64,000 nucleotides of DNA, taken from assembly GCA_012934845.2 (NCBI GenBank), contig WNNJ02000912.1, positions 1-64,000 of the forward strand. The letters are read 5' to 3'. Below the pieces are notes generated by a model that did no database searches, had not been told where the DNA came from, and worked only from the letters and a program-made list of their open reading frames with translations. Source of the DNA: Pomphorhynchus laevis (taxonomy: Eukaryota; Acanthocephala; Palaeacanthocephala; Echinorhynchida; Pomphorhynchidae). The position numbers were made by a program, and so were the translations under genes. This document shows positions 11,776 through 21,890 of this stretch, piece after piece (the first letter of the stretch is position 1; every line of letters starts with the position of its first letter).

Positions 11776-11946
11776 GATGCAAGCGACGGCGTGGGCGAGA
11801 CTTGAAGGGCAAGAGAAGATCGAGAATGGATGTGAGTTTAGAGTCGAAAAGAAATGCGAGATCTTGATGAGATTAATATGCTATTGTGGGATAGGATAGA
11901 GACGATTTGAGTAGGGCAGAGCGGAGAAGGGGGAGGTCAAGATTTC

Positions 11947-12701
11947 TCAAAGGGCAACGTAGGATTGTAGTGTGTGAAGAGAGGTGTGGGTGTGAGTGAG
12001 ATCAAGGGTGACGAGAAAGTGATCGGATAGACCAGAATTGGAGATGAACAGTGAGGTATAGGCAGCAAAATGATCAGGGACAGCGATGATGTCGAGTGCC
12101 CCACCAAGGATATATGTGGGGCAGTGTAGATTAGTTTGTAATTGTAGTTGGATAGAATGTTGATGGACCGGATGAAATCCGTGGAGGAGGGTCGGTCTAG
12201 ACGGATGTTGAAGTCGCATAGAACGAGTGAAGGAATTGAAGCAAAAGAACAATGAGAATGAAGATCAGCGAGTTCGGTAAAAAATAAGGCTGTAGGAGCT
12301 GAGGAACCAGGACGGTATACAATGGCGAAATCCAGAGTGATCGAGTTAGAAGAACGACAAGTGAGCCATTCAAAAGATCAAGGGCTGAAATTGGGATTGA
12401 TTTTGCGAAGAAACGCGGGGTGACGCGCGAATGCGACTATGCCGCTATGATTAGAGAATTTAGAAGGGTATGAGCTGATGGGGCGGGCGGATTCGACTAG
12501 GGAGCAACCGGCAGAGAGCATATGGCGAATTGAAAGGTCGTCGTAATCTGAGTGCCAGGATTCGGTTAGGCAGAAGATATTGATGAATTGCTTGGTGAAC
12601 AGGTTGAGGATAAGATCGGATTTATTGAGAGTAGATCTAGTGTAGAGGAGGCCGAGGCGGAAACCGTGTATGGTGGCGAAAGAGTCTAGATGGAGCGCCA
12701 T
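11947..12701 (-). pseudogene. LINE-B endonuclease (APE-type), two frames
   Basis: 12378-12701 carries TRSTLNKSDLILNLFTKQ, NIFCLTESWHSDYDD (catalytic Glu block) and HSGIVAFARHPAFLRKI. 11947-12252 carries GGALDIIAVPDHFAAYTS then SGLSDHFLVTLDL, the C-terminal S-D-H block. Both ends of an APE-like endonuclease are present, but the reading is broken between them. Confidence 0.8.
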
Positions 12702-12986
12702 CGAATTTTTGGACGGGTGTGGACAACTTGAAAATTTCCGTCTATGTTTCGGATGGAGAGTGATGTTTCGCCGTTTTCCTCGCGACGGCGTTTTTCGATG
12801 CGGGCAGAAGAGAGTTGAGCGATTTCAGAAGGGGTGCGATCGGGGAAAATTCGAGTGGTTGAAGATGACATGAGTTTAAATCGTTGAGAGAGGATAGAAG
12901 TCGCGTGAGAGCAATGCTTGAAAAAAATTTTAGGAGAGGGAACTGAGAAGGATTAGATTGAGAGGATTTGTTTAGACGGATGAATA

Positions 12987-13313
12987 CTACAGGAGAAATG
13001 TCCTTGAAAAAGGATGGTTTACCGCAGGAACAAGATACGAGAGGATGGATCTGAAGGCGGACACATCGTGGTCGAGACGTGCTTGTGGAGATAAGAAGTT
13101 GGAAGAAGTGATATTAGTGACAATGACGCAACGATCGTGAGAAGGAAAGCGTTTCCGTAAAGGAGGACAACTGACGTGAGTGGGTGAGATCACGATAGAA
13201 GAGCTGGAAGGATCGTAGAGGTTGGTTGAGGTGATTTTGATTGATGAATGCAAGTTATTGAGAAACGAGACGGGAAAGACGGGACAGGGGGTGTCGGGGA
13301 GTGAAGATGACAT
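12987..13313 (-). pseudogene. LINE-B N-terminal region
   Basis: ATG at 13313 on the minus strand. Ser/Pro-rich frame (SSSLPDTPCPVFPVSFLNN, SIVISPTHVSCPPLRKRFP) upstream of the endonuclease. It may be the start of the single LINE-B ORF or a remnant ORF1. No domain recognised. Confidence 0.45.
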
Positions 13314-13559
13314 GGAATGGGAAGTGTATATGGTGGCAGGGTCGGTGGGTGGAGAAAGGACATTAGAAACGACGGGGGTAGTTTGAATTGACGTGTTGGA
13401 TGTTGATATGTGCTTATTAGAAAGGTTGTGAATTAGTTGCGATTGTAAATAAAGACTGTGACGTATAACCCTTGTTCGAGTTAAAAATATCCCACCGCTC
13501 GGTGTATCAACGCTAACCGTTTACATGTGGTTTTTGTTCATCAGTACAACTTCTACAGC

Positions 13560-13968
13560 CATCCTGCTCCTCCGCTTCTGTCTCATACACAACCACTCAG
13601 ACCGATACTGTTTTTTACGTTTTCCTCAAACCAACACCTAATTTGATTTGTATAATCCCATTCTTGAGCCTACTGTCACACACTCATTTTTCAACTACGT
13701 ATCAAATTTCCATTCATCTTCATCCTCCTAACAATGCTAAGGGTAAAACTTTTCATCTCGTACATCCTCTTTCATATTCCTCCCCACATCTAAATACATC
13801 TTATACCTCTTTCTTCTCTTCACGTACTCCTAAATCTACCTCCCCCGTATCACTTCTCAATAATTTACATCCTTCCTTTAACTAATTTATTTACTTAAAC
13901 TTTTCTGTTCTTTTTTTTGTTAGTGGATTTGTGCAGATGGGACGCATCTGTCACGTTAAATAAATAAA
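13560..13968 (+). mobile_element. LINE-B-type 3' fragment, opposite strand
   Basis: The 3' end GACGCATCTGTCACGTTAAATAAATAAAT (about 13939-13968) matches, in reverse, the end of the minus-strand LINE-B (GCACGCATTTGCCACGTTAAAATAAAT, about 9985-9960). A preceding TTTTTTGTTAGTGGATTTGTG also has its counterpart. Upstream coding is heavily decayed; the 13643-13885 frame has no clear domain. The two LINE-B-type copies therefore lie head to head. Confidence 0.55.
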
Positions 13969-13971
13969 TTA

Positions 13972-14030
13972 ATAATTTTTCTGATTGTGGTACGATATTA
14001 TCCTCACAGGTTTGATCTTATCTTTGATGC
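13972..14030 (-). repeat. Inverted partial copy of the MITE interior
   Basis: Reverse complement of about 14341-14393 with a few differences (AAAGATAAGATCAAAC, then CCACAATCAGAAAAAT). It marks a second, inverted fragment of the same MITE family on the other side of the SINE. Confidence 0.65.
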
Positions 14031-14035
14031 AGCAA

Positions 14036-14203
14036 AACGCTACTAATCAGTCTGGGTGGGTCTCATAAGCAGTTAGCCCAGACCAACATTTCACGTTTCG
14101 ACCCTTATTATCTGCTTACTCCGTACACTAGTGCTGATCGGATTTGAACTCCGGACGTCTGTATCGCGATTCACGCTACATCCACTAGGCTGGCTGCTCC
14201 AGT
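14036..14203 (-). mobile_element. tRNA-derived SINE
   Basis: The reverse complement starts GGAGCAGCCAGCCTAGTGG and contains an A-box-like TAGTGGATGTAG and a B box, GAGTTCAAATCC, spaced as in a tRNA. It continues into a non-tRNA body (GTCTGGGCTAACTGCTTATG) that runs to about 14036. The tRNA-like head will not fold as a functional tRNA past the B box, so this is a SINE with an internal Pol III promoter. Confidence 0.75.
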
Positions 14204-14273
14204 GGTGTAGATATACATTTCTGTATATTACTTTTGGTAGGGGATCGTATTCTAACAATCTATTAGAAACCTA

Positions 14274-14485
14274 CCTAGTTGTGTGATCTGCTAGCCGGAT
14301 CACAGGTTTTTCATGCTGCCACTTGCAATGAATGTTTCAAAGATAAGATCAAACATGTGAAGATAATATCTTGCCACAATCAGAAAAATTTTTGCTCACA
14401 TATGCAATCACGTACAATTAAAAACATTCATTGCAATTGGCAGCATGAAAAACTAGTGATCCGGCTAGCGAATCACACAACTAGG
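14274..14485. mobile_element. Foldback MITE with about 64-bp TIRs and TA duplication
   Basis: The ends are CCTAGTTGTGTGAT... and its reverse complement ...ATCACACAACTAGG. The arms stay complementary for about 64 bp (to AATGAATGTTT / AAACATTCATT) with roughly five mismatches. TA on each side (14272-14273 and 14486-14487) fits a Tc1/mariner-type target site. The interior (about 84 bp) has no ORF. It is followed by TGTTGCATCA repeats (14511-14535). Confidence 0.8.
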
Positions 14486-14579
14486 TATTACACAACCTAG
14501 TGTAATAATTGTTGCATCATTGTTGCATCACACAACAATGTTTGTTATTATCATACATTTACTGTAGAATTATTATTTA

Positions 14580-14588
14580 ATATATAAG
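14580..14588 (+). promoter_or_regulatory. TATA box before the Bin3-like gene
   Basis: ATATATAAG lies about 45 bp upstream of the ATG at 14631, in a position to place the transcription start near 14612. No initiator match is obvious. Its presence argues that the copy could be transcribed. Confidence 0.4.
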
Positions 14589-14630
14589 ATCGAAGTTATT
14601 GTTTTTTTCCGATTCTTCATTAAAAATTGA

Positions 14631-15365
14631 ATGAGTGCAGCAGTATCGAAAAAGAAAAAGCGTAAAGCCTATGTTGGAAATTATTGTAGTTATTATGGGT
14701 ATCGCAACAAGCACGGTACCAATGATTGTCGTGTTCAGTTACTTAAGGAAGAATGGATCTGCGACAAAGAAGTGCTCGACATCGGTTGCAATGTCGGCTT
14801 ATTCACAATTGAAATTGCCAATAAATACAAGCCTAAAATGATAACTGCAATCGATATGGACAGTCAGCTAATTCGAAAAGCTAGAAGCCATTTAAGGAGA
14901 CAGTGGTCACCTTCAAGCAGCAGTAACGTATTTTTTACTACTGGTGATATAATGTCTTTATACAATGACAAAACAATTAGTACGTTGTCAACAAAATTTG
15001 ACACCATTCTTGCCATGAGTATTACTAAATGGATACACTTGAATCACGGGGATGATGGAATTTTAAACTTCTTTCGAAAATGCTGGAATATATTGAAACC
15101 TTATGGTATCTTTATCATTGAGCCTCAATCTTGGGAATCGTATAAAAGACGAAAGCTATTGTCGTCAGTTATTAGAAAAAATTATTCCAACATTAAGATT
15201 TTACCGGATCAATTTCCCATGATTCTAACTGATAATATTGGATTTAAGTTAATAGCATCGTTAGAACCGACTACACAATCAGAAACTTCAAAACGAGGAT
15301 TTAACAGATTTCTATTTGTATTTTGTAAAACCACCAATGATGATAATCATGATATTATAACTTAA
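14631..15365 (+). CDS. Bin3/MePCE-type RNA methyltransferase, intronless
   Basis: A 244-aa SAM-dependent methyltransferase of the Bin3 family, whose animal members methylate the 5' gamma-phosphate of RNAs such as 7SK (MePCE) or RNA 5' monophosphates (BCDIN3D). Visible motifs are the family entry GNYCSYYGYRN (residues 16-26), motif I VLDIGCNVGLFTIEIA (about 47-62, SAM binding), motif II TAIDMD, the signature SITKWIHLNHGDDG (about 128-141), EPQSWESYKRRK (about 164-175) and a C-terminal KRGFNRFLFVFCK. The length matches an isolated catalytic domain. There is no long N-terminal extension such as MePCE has, and no intron. A TATA-like box precedes it and AATAAA follows the stop. It may be a compact family member or a retrocopy. 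Its reading frame is fully intact. Confidence 0.88.
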   Translation: MSAAVSKKKKRKAYVGNYCSYYGYRNKHGTNDCRVQLLKEEWICDKEVLDIGCNVGLFTIEIANKYKPKMITAIDMDSQLIRKARSHLRRQWSPSSSSNVFFTTGDIMSLYNDKTISTLSTKFDTILAMSITKWIHLNHGDDGILNFFRKCWNILKPYGIFIIEPQSWESYKRRKLLSSVIRKNYSNIKILPDQFPMILTDNIGFKLIASLEPTTQSETSKRGFNRFLFVFCKTTNDDNHDIIT

Positions 15366-15371
15366 TACACA

Positions 15372-15377
15372 AATAAA
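15372..15377 (+). terminator. Poly(A) signal of the Bin3-like gene
   Basis: AATAAA seven bases after the TAA stop at 15363-15365, followed by GT/T-rich sequence. Confidence 0.5.
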
Positions 15378-15659
15378 TGTGTTATTTAATTTCTCACTTC
15401 ACAACATTTATCAAAATCCAAATTTTATTCTGCTCTTTAAAAACTTGCATGATTAATACGATCGCAAGTGTTGACTGTATCAAACATTTTAATAATTGTA
15501 GATGGGAAAGTTAGGAGTATTTATTAAATCAAAATTTTCACTTGTCACATATAAATTAAATTTAAATTATACTAAATTTAAATATTAAATTATATATTAT
15601 ATATTAAATAATAATATTTTATATAAATTTAATATTAAATACAAAATATTGAAACATAT

Positions 15660-15900
15660 ATTTCATAACTTTATATAATTTAGATTTTTAGATTTTCTTG
15701 AAAATTTAAATATGTCATCTATACGATATAAATTAAAATTAGTTTTAATTGATGTTAATTTAATGCTTATATCTAGATATATACCTTCTTTATCATTAAT
15801 ATTGGTTTTATTATCAAAATATTTAAGGATTCTATTAAATTTATTCTATTTAATGTATTATATTTTGTTCACTTGTTTAATAAAAATTAGTTATGACTAG
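15660..15900 (-). mobile_element. Naiad-like RT fragment
   Basis: The minus strand reads NDKEGIYLDINIKLTSIK then NFNLYRIDDIFKFSRK, matching the RT C-terminal part of the better copies at 24600-24780 and 30260-30380 (DKEGVYLDMNIKLT). Flanks are AT-rich with no further coding. Decayed. Confidence 0.6.
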
Positions 15901-15959
15901 TATTGATGGACCTCATCTAAGTTTTGTAATTTGATAAAGAAAAAATAGAGAAAACCTAA

Positions 15960-16400
15960 AGATTAATTTTTTTAATATGTTTACTGTGAATATAATATGT
16001 CAATTTTACTACATAAATTAGAAGTAGTTTTAGTTAATGTTAATTTAATGTTCATATCTGGATATATACCATCTTTATCATCAATATTAGTTTTGTTAAG
16101 AATAAGGCTTTCTGGATAAATTTGTTCACATATTGAATGAAAAATATTAGAATTAAATACACATATATGATCAATATATCAAAAGATATATTTCATATCT
16201 TTATATAATTTAGATTTAGTTTTTACACAGTTATGAACAAATTCATATTCTATAAAGCTTAAAAACAAGTCAGCTATAATTGGGCTACTATGACCTCAAA
16301 CTGAAACACCTTTTATTTATCTAAATATAGATGTCCCTACTTTTAAATAATTTTGATTTATTAAAATATTTAAGAATTCTAATAATTGAATTTTATCCAT
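15960..16400 (-). mobile_element. Naiad-like RT fragment, palm region
   Basis: On the minus strand: DKIQLLEFLNILINQNYLKV, SSPIIADLFLSFIEYEFVHN, KSKLYKDMKYIF, a YID motif, CEQIYPESLILNK and DDKDGIYPDMNIK. This is the same stretch as 34680-35000 on the plus strand, with more damage. The fragment ends abruptly at about 16400. Confidence 0.7.
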
Positions 16401-16483
16401 AATAAATAATGGATATTTGCTGTTATCTTATGAATAACAAATATTTAGGGCTGATAATATTTAAGGCTTATAAAATCCTTATA

Positions 16484-17026
16484 TGACCCATATTCTATAG
16501 ATACTATTTCTTCGTTGTATTTAGCTCTTTTTCTATTCTCGTGATACTTAAAGGGTTAAAAATGCTGATCTTAAAAGGCCCTGTTAATATAATATATATT
16601 ATATTTTTTAAATAATAATTTTCTTCAAAAATAACAGTACAATAGATAGTTCCATTAAATGGGCTCAAATTATAATAATATTAACTTTTGTTTTCATCTA
16701 TCTTGCTTCATTTAATTCGTCGTGTCCAGTTCGAGATCTGAATTAACGAAAGGTTAATAGGTATATTTGTTTGTTCGATATTTTTTCGTTTCAAGGGTCC
16801 GATATTGCCTTCGCAATAACTAATGCAATTCGAGTTCTAATATATCTTGCCCATTCCACTCATGTTCTTTGTTGTAAAGTCATCGCTACGAGATCTGTTA
16901 TCATGTTTGTTGAATTACCCAAGACACCAAATGTGGATATAATGAACGGGTGGAATGACCCATATTCTATAGATATTATTTTCTTTGTTGTCTTTAGCTC
17001 TTTTTCTATTCTCGAGAAACTTAAAG
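16484..17026. repeat. Pair of about 72-bp direct repeats
   Basis: GACCCATATTCTATAGATA...CTCTTTTTCTATTCTCG...ACTTAAAGGGTT occurs at 16484-16557 and 16956-17026. A second pair (ATAACAAATATTTA...GCTTATAA) lies near 16430-16480 and 17148-17195. The frame between them (16771-17049) is not recognisable as a gene. This looks like an old local duplication. Confidence 0.6.
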
Positions 17027-17029
17027 GGT

Positions 17030-17750
17030 TTTGCAATAATGTGCTCTGAGTATGTCGAAAAAATGTATAAAATCTACTATATTTTATTCAAAATAAAATA
17101 CTTAATTGCAAATTAGCCTTCATGGATATTTGTAATAATCTTACCGATAACAAATATTTAAGGCTTATAATATTTAATGCCTTATAAAAGCCTTCTTTAT
17201 GGATACTTATAAAAGTCTTATATTTTTCTAGCTATATATTTATTTCGTTGTTTAATGAATTATATTTATTCTCTGAGTAGTGACATCGTAGACTACATTT
17301 TAATTTATTACATTTTAATTTCTTTAATGCTTTAACGATGGATAATTGCAGATGAGCTCAACTGTATCGGATTTATCGCCTAAATGTGATTTTGCAATGT
17401 TATTTCTGTATGATTTTATGTCTGAATTTTCTCAAGTGTTAATATAAAAAAATAACATTCATTTGGCTCATCCGGACTGCTCAATTAAATAACGTTTAAC
17501 TGGCTCATGTAGCGTCTGAGCGTGGCAGTGCATCGGGGCAACGCCGGCTTCTTCAGTGAGTCAGCAGATGACCCTCTAATCTCAAATTATCACTTTTAAT
17601 TTTGTCTGTTCAAAACTATTTTAAACATTGAAAATGAAAAATCAAAAAAGATATACTTTAGCGTGCCACATTCTCGTTTCCAATACTCTTGACCCGTAAG
17701 AATTTAGCATTGTGATGTTAAAGCCGTATAGCAGATTAAATAAATATTCT
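17030..17750. other. Non-coding AT-rich stretch with one GC patch
   Basis: No ORF or repeat recognised. 17505-17575 (AGCGTCTGAGCGTGGCAGTG...AACGCCGGCTTC) is clearly more GC-rich than its flanks but does not translate into a known motif. Confidence 0.4.
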
Positions 17751-17756
17751 TTAATA

Positions 17757-17881
17757 TTTTGCTGTTATCATTATTGTAATCTAATATATCCGACTAATTT
17801 AATTATATATAAGAATTATCATTATTATCACTGTTATCATTATTGTAATCTAATATATCCGATTAATTTAATTATATATAA
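17757..17881. repeat. Tandem duplication of about 62-bp unit
   Basis: CTGTTATCATTATTGTAATCTAATATATCCGAnTAATTTAATTATATATAA appears twice in a row (about 17760 and 17831). Confidence 0.7.
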
Positions 17882-18229
17882 AATTTAGTTTAATTAACTA
17901 TAATGATCAAATCATACGAATTCCTATCTAATCATGTTCATGACTATATGATCTATATTATCTAAAATATACTATGTTTTATTCAAAATTGTTATATTGA
18001 TTTATAAAAGATTAACTTTGCATTGAAATATTATTTTCGAGCAAATACATTATAGTTTAATATAATCGGTAGCGAAAGGGTTTTTAATCCGATACGAGTT
18101 GATCGTCAAGGCTAATCTTTGTAGCGCAAGTCGAATCATCAACCAAAATATATTGAATAATTCACATTTCTGATTTGATCAAATTGTAATCAAATAAATT
18201 TATTAATACACTTCGAACATCAAGGAAAC

Positions 18230-18660
18230 ATCTTGATTGTTTGAAATTGAACATCTTCGAAAACTGATCTATAATCAAGTTCTTAGTGCTCTCCAAACTT
18301 CTCCCAAGACGCCTTCTTCGTTTCGGTAACTGCTCGAGCTTAAGCTCTCTTTGCTTTTCGAAACTTGTCTACAGCTTCCACTGATTTATCTGACAAAGTT
18401 GCCTTATATGCCAGTTTCTTCTGTTGGACAACATCTCTTACTGTTGGTGTCCACCAAGCAGTTCGAGTATTTCCTCCGCGACAAGCACCTAATGCCTTCG
18501 AGCCACAACTTTTTACAGATGCTTTGGCAAGCGAGGATCTGAATATCTTCCGTTCTTGATCAATGCTCCTCACCTATTCTGGCAACCGAGATAAGTCCTC
18601 CCGGATGTGGACAGTAAAACGTTCTTTTGTAGCCGAATCGGATGCTAGACATCAGATCAG
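18230..18660 (-). mobile_element. LINE-D fragment (pre-RT linker)
   Basis: The minus-strand frame 18573-18340 contains RTAWWTPTVRDVVQQKKLAY followed by VEAVDKFRKAKR, then (toward 18250) ARAVTETKKASWEKFGE and FEDVQFQTIKMF. This is the W-W-x-x-x-V-x-x-A/V-x-x-x-K linker that precedes RT in several LINE clades (R1/RTE/Jockey-like). No RT core follows, so it is a short relic. Confidence 0.65.
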
Positions 18661-19193
18661 GCTTAATCGATTAATGATAATTAAAATAGATTGGAACAAG
18701 TGATAAATTTAAAATATCACCATTAAACAGATAAAATTGTAAAATTGAACTTCTATCTAATCATATGTATGATCTATATTATCTAAAATACTTTATATTT
18801 TATGATCCATATTATCTAAAATACACTATATTTTATTATCTATACACACCAATTGTTTAATTACTTAAGATTAATTTAATATTTATTGTAATATTGTTTA
18901 TATTGCTATTGTTCTAATCTTATAACTTAATCGATTAATGATAATTTAAATAGATTGGAAGAAGTGATAAATTAAAAATATTATCATTAAACAGATAAAA
19001 TTGTAAAATTGAACTCTATATTATCATATGTATTATCTATATTATCTAAAATACACTATATTTTATTATCTATGCACACCAATTGTTTAATTACTTAAGA
19101 TTAATTTAATATTTATTGTAATATTGTTTATATTGCTATTGTTCTAATCTTATAACTTAATCGATTAATGATAATTAAAATAGATTGGAACAA
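18661..19193. repeat. Tandem repeat, about 235-263 bp unit, 2.1 copies
   Basis: CTTAATCGATTAATGATAAT starts each unit, at about 18661, 18923 and 19158 (the last cut short). The units share ACACCAATTGTTTAATTACTTAAG and ATTGCTATTGTTCTAATC. The first unit carries an extra ATGATC(C/T)ATATTATCTAAAATAC repetition. Non-coding. Confidence 0.75.
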
Positions 19194-19199
19194 TTTATT

Positions 19200-20280
19200 T
19201 GAATAAGACGATTGATATTAATAACACAATTAATATCGCAGATATAAATTATTAAAAATTTATTATTAAAAATTATATTAAATTATGTTCTATTTCGGAA
19301 TGTACTTTATTGATTTTTGTATTTTATCATCAAAAGGAATCGATTCCTGAAAGAATAATAATTTCCGATAAACTATTAATGCTCTGTATATTTTAGTAAA
19401 ATTAAACGGAAATAGTTAAAATAGCGAATGTCGGTTTTGTAATATCATTTTCTGATAATACTTTACCATGCAGCTTATATACGCGTTTTAACCGTAACAA
19501 TTTAGATAATAAACTTGTATTATTAAACAATATAAATATATTTAAAAATGTTTTTTTTTATTTTTTAAAATAATTTTTTATTGTTTAAAATGTATTTTTT
19601 ATTAAAATATATTATTTTTTACAACAATTTTTTATTGTAGGATCAAGAAATAGGAACATTTTATTTTATATTTTGCTAATCTCTGCTAGCATCTTCAGAT
19701 AATTACAATGTTTTTGAAATAATAATGAAATAATAATTTAACAGTTTAAACGAATTTATTGATAAATAAATTAATTAATATATTACTTATTTCTATTGTG
19801 TAAAATTGAGCTTAAATTTAGATTTCATATGATATTGAGATTATAATAAAAATTTTATTAATAGTCAAAATTATTAATAATAGAATTATATTATTAATTA
19901 TATTATTAATTCTATTATTATTAATTCTTTCGTGTAATGCTATAACTAATTTTAACATACGGTTTCCTGATAATATGGTCCGACTTATCCTCTTCGAATT
20001 TTGATCAAATTGATAACTGTCAGAATAGATTTATTAAGCACATTGTGGGTGTTTCAGTGAAATCTTCTTCTGCATCGGTCGCCATATTATCTCGTATTCC
20101 TACTTGCTCTAATTATATTCGCGCGATCTTCAAGTTGCCAAAAACTCAATCGTTTTCGATTAATGAATCTGAATTTATTCTGAAAAGCTCCAGACTTGAC
20201 CCTTAGATTTATTTAACGCCCATATTTTTACAGACTAAAATATATTTAAAAATGTTTTTTTTATTAAAATATTTTTTACA
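19200..20280. other. AT-rich spacer with a diverged satellite-like unit
   Basis: 19620-19720 resembles the satellite unit (GGATCAAGAAATAGGAACATTTTATTT...GCTAATCTCTGCTAGCATCTTCAG). 19999-20204 is open on the plus strand (RFIKHIVGVSVKSSSASVA) but unrecognised. The rest is low complexity. Confidence 0.45.
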
Positions 20281-20283
20281 ACA

Positions 20284-21890
20284 ATTTTTAATTGTTGAAT
20301 CAAAAATGGGAAATTTTTATTTGATATTTGGCTAATCTCGGTTAGCATTTTCAGAAAATTGCAATCTTTTTCTAAGCTTCTCGATAACTGTAGACCAACG
20401 GTTCCATAGCACTGTCGAATGATTGTAAATAGTTGATAATGATCCATTATTTATAAAGAATTATTGAAGCTGGATCAAAAAATGGGAAAATTTTATTTGA
20501 TATTTCGCTAACCTCTGTTAGCATCTTCAGAAAATTGCAATCTTTTTCTAATCTTCTCGATAACTGTAGACCAACGGTTCCATAGCACTGTCGAATGATT
20601 GTAAATAGTTGATAATTATCCATTATTTATTAAGAATTATTGGAGCTGGATAAAAAATGGGAAATTTTTATTTGATATTTCGCTAACCTCTGTTAGCATC
20701 TTCAGAAAATTGCAATCTTTTTCTAATCTTCTCGATAACTGTAGACCAGCGGTTCCATAGCACTGTCGAATGATTGTAAATAGTTGATAATGATCCATTA
20801 TTTATTAAGAATTATTGAAGCTGGATCAAAAAATGGGAAATTTTTATTTGATATTTCGCTAACCTCTGTTAGCATCTTCAGAAAATTGCAATCTTTTTCT
20901 AATCTTCTCGATAACTGTAGACCAACGGTTCCATAGCACTGTCGAATGATTGTAAATAGTTGATAATTATCCATTATTTATTAAGAATTATTCAAGCTGG
21001 ATCAAAAAATGGGAAATTTTTATTTGATATTTCGCTAACCTCTGTTAGCATCTTCAGAAAATTGCAATATTTTTCTAATCTTCTCGATAACTGCAAACCA
21101 ACGGTTCCATATCACTGTCGAATGATTGTAAATAGTTGATAATGATCCATTATTTATAAAGAATTATTGAAGCTGGATCAAAAAATGGGAAATTTTTATT
21201 TGATATTTCGCTAACCTCTGTTAACATCTTCAGAAAATTGCAATCTTTTTCTAATCTTCTCAATAACTGTAGACCAGCGGTTCCATAGCACTGTCGAATG
21301 ATTGTAAATAGTTGATAATGATCCATTATTTATAAAGAATTATTGGAGCTGGATAAAAAATGGGAAAATTTTATTTGATATTTCGCTAACCTCTGTTAGC
21401 ATCTTCAGAAAATTGCAATATTTTTCTAATCTTCTCGATAACTGCAAACCAACGGTTCCATATCACTGTCGAATGATTGTAAATAGTTGATAATGATCCA
21501 TTATTTATAAAGAATTATTGGGGCTGGATCAAAAAATGGGAAATTTTTGTTTGATATTTCGCTAACCTCTGTTAGCATCTTTAGAAAATTGCAATATTTT
21601 TCTAATCTTCTCGATAACTGCAAACCAACGGTTCCATATCACTGTCGAATGATTGTAAATAGTTGATAATGATCCATTATTTATAAAGAATTATTGGAGC
21701 TGGATCAAAAAATGGGAAATTTTTGTTTGATATTTCGCTATCCTCTGTTAGCATCTTCAGAAAATTGCAATATTTTTCTAATCTTCTCGATAACTGCAAA
21801 CCAACGGTTCCATATCACTGTCGAATGATTGTAAATAGTTGATAATGATCCATTATTTTATTTAAGAATTATTGGAGCTGAATTCATAAA
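20284..21890. repeat. Satellite array, 175-176 bp unit, about 9 copies
   Basis: The unit landmark ATTG(A/G)AGCTGGATC starts at about 20463, 20639, 20814, 20990, 21166, 21342, 21517, 21692 and 21871, giving periods of 176, 175, 176, 176, 176, 175, 175 and 179. Each unit carries the dyad GCTAACCTCTGTTAGC and the run CTTCTCGATAACTG. Neighbouring units differ at only a few positions. Two alternating variants are visible (TGTAGACCA versus TGCAAACCA), so higher-order amplification is possible. No real gene lies in it. Confidence 0.92.

Larger units (their letters stand above)
9957..13540 (-). mobile_element. LINE-B (L2/CR1-like non-LTR retrotransposon), near full length, decayed
   Basis: On the minus strand it runs from a 5' leader (about 13540-13320) through an N-terminal region (13313-12987), an apurinic-type endonuclease (12701-11950), a linker (11775-11179), RT with YADD (11000-10292) and a C-terminal block ending near 10035. 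The 3' end is at about 9957, close to GCCACGTTAAAATAAATCC. Diagnostic blocks are CLTESWHSDYDDLS, SRDLSFAFDIVDH, QYADDILIYDHA and APLAWNQLPLDVRRAPSF, the last typical of L2/CR1/Rex elements. The reading is split over several frames, so this copy is inactive. It has much higher GC than its surroundings. Confidence 0.85.

Noticed and set aside
14140-14203. tRNA gene on the minus strand
   Set aside because: A and B boxes are present, but the acceptor and T-arm 3' partners are not, and the sequence continues into a repeat body: a SINE head.
16771-17049. 92-aa plus-strand frame as a gene
   Set aside because: Its C-terminal third is part of a local direct repeat (16484/16956), and there is no recognisable domain.
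20284-21890. CRISPR-like array or coding repeats
   Set aside because: Units are 175-176 bp with no spacer structure; small open frames (for example 20447-20235) simply follow the repeat and are not conserved as coding.
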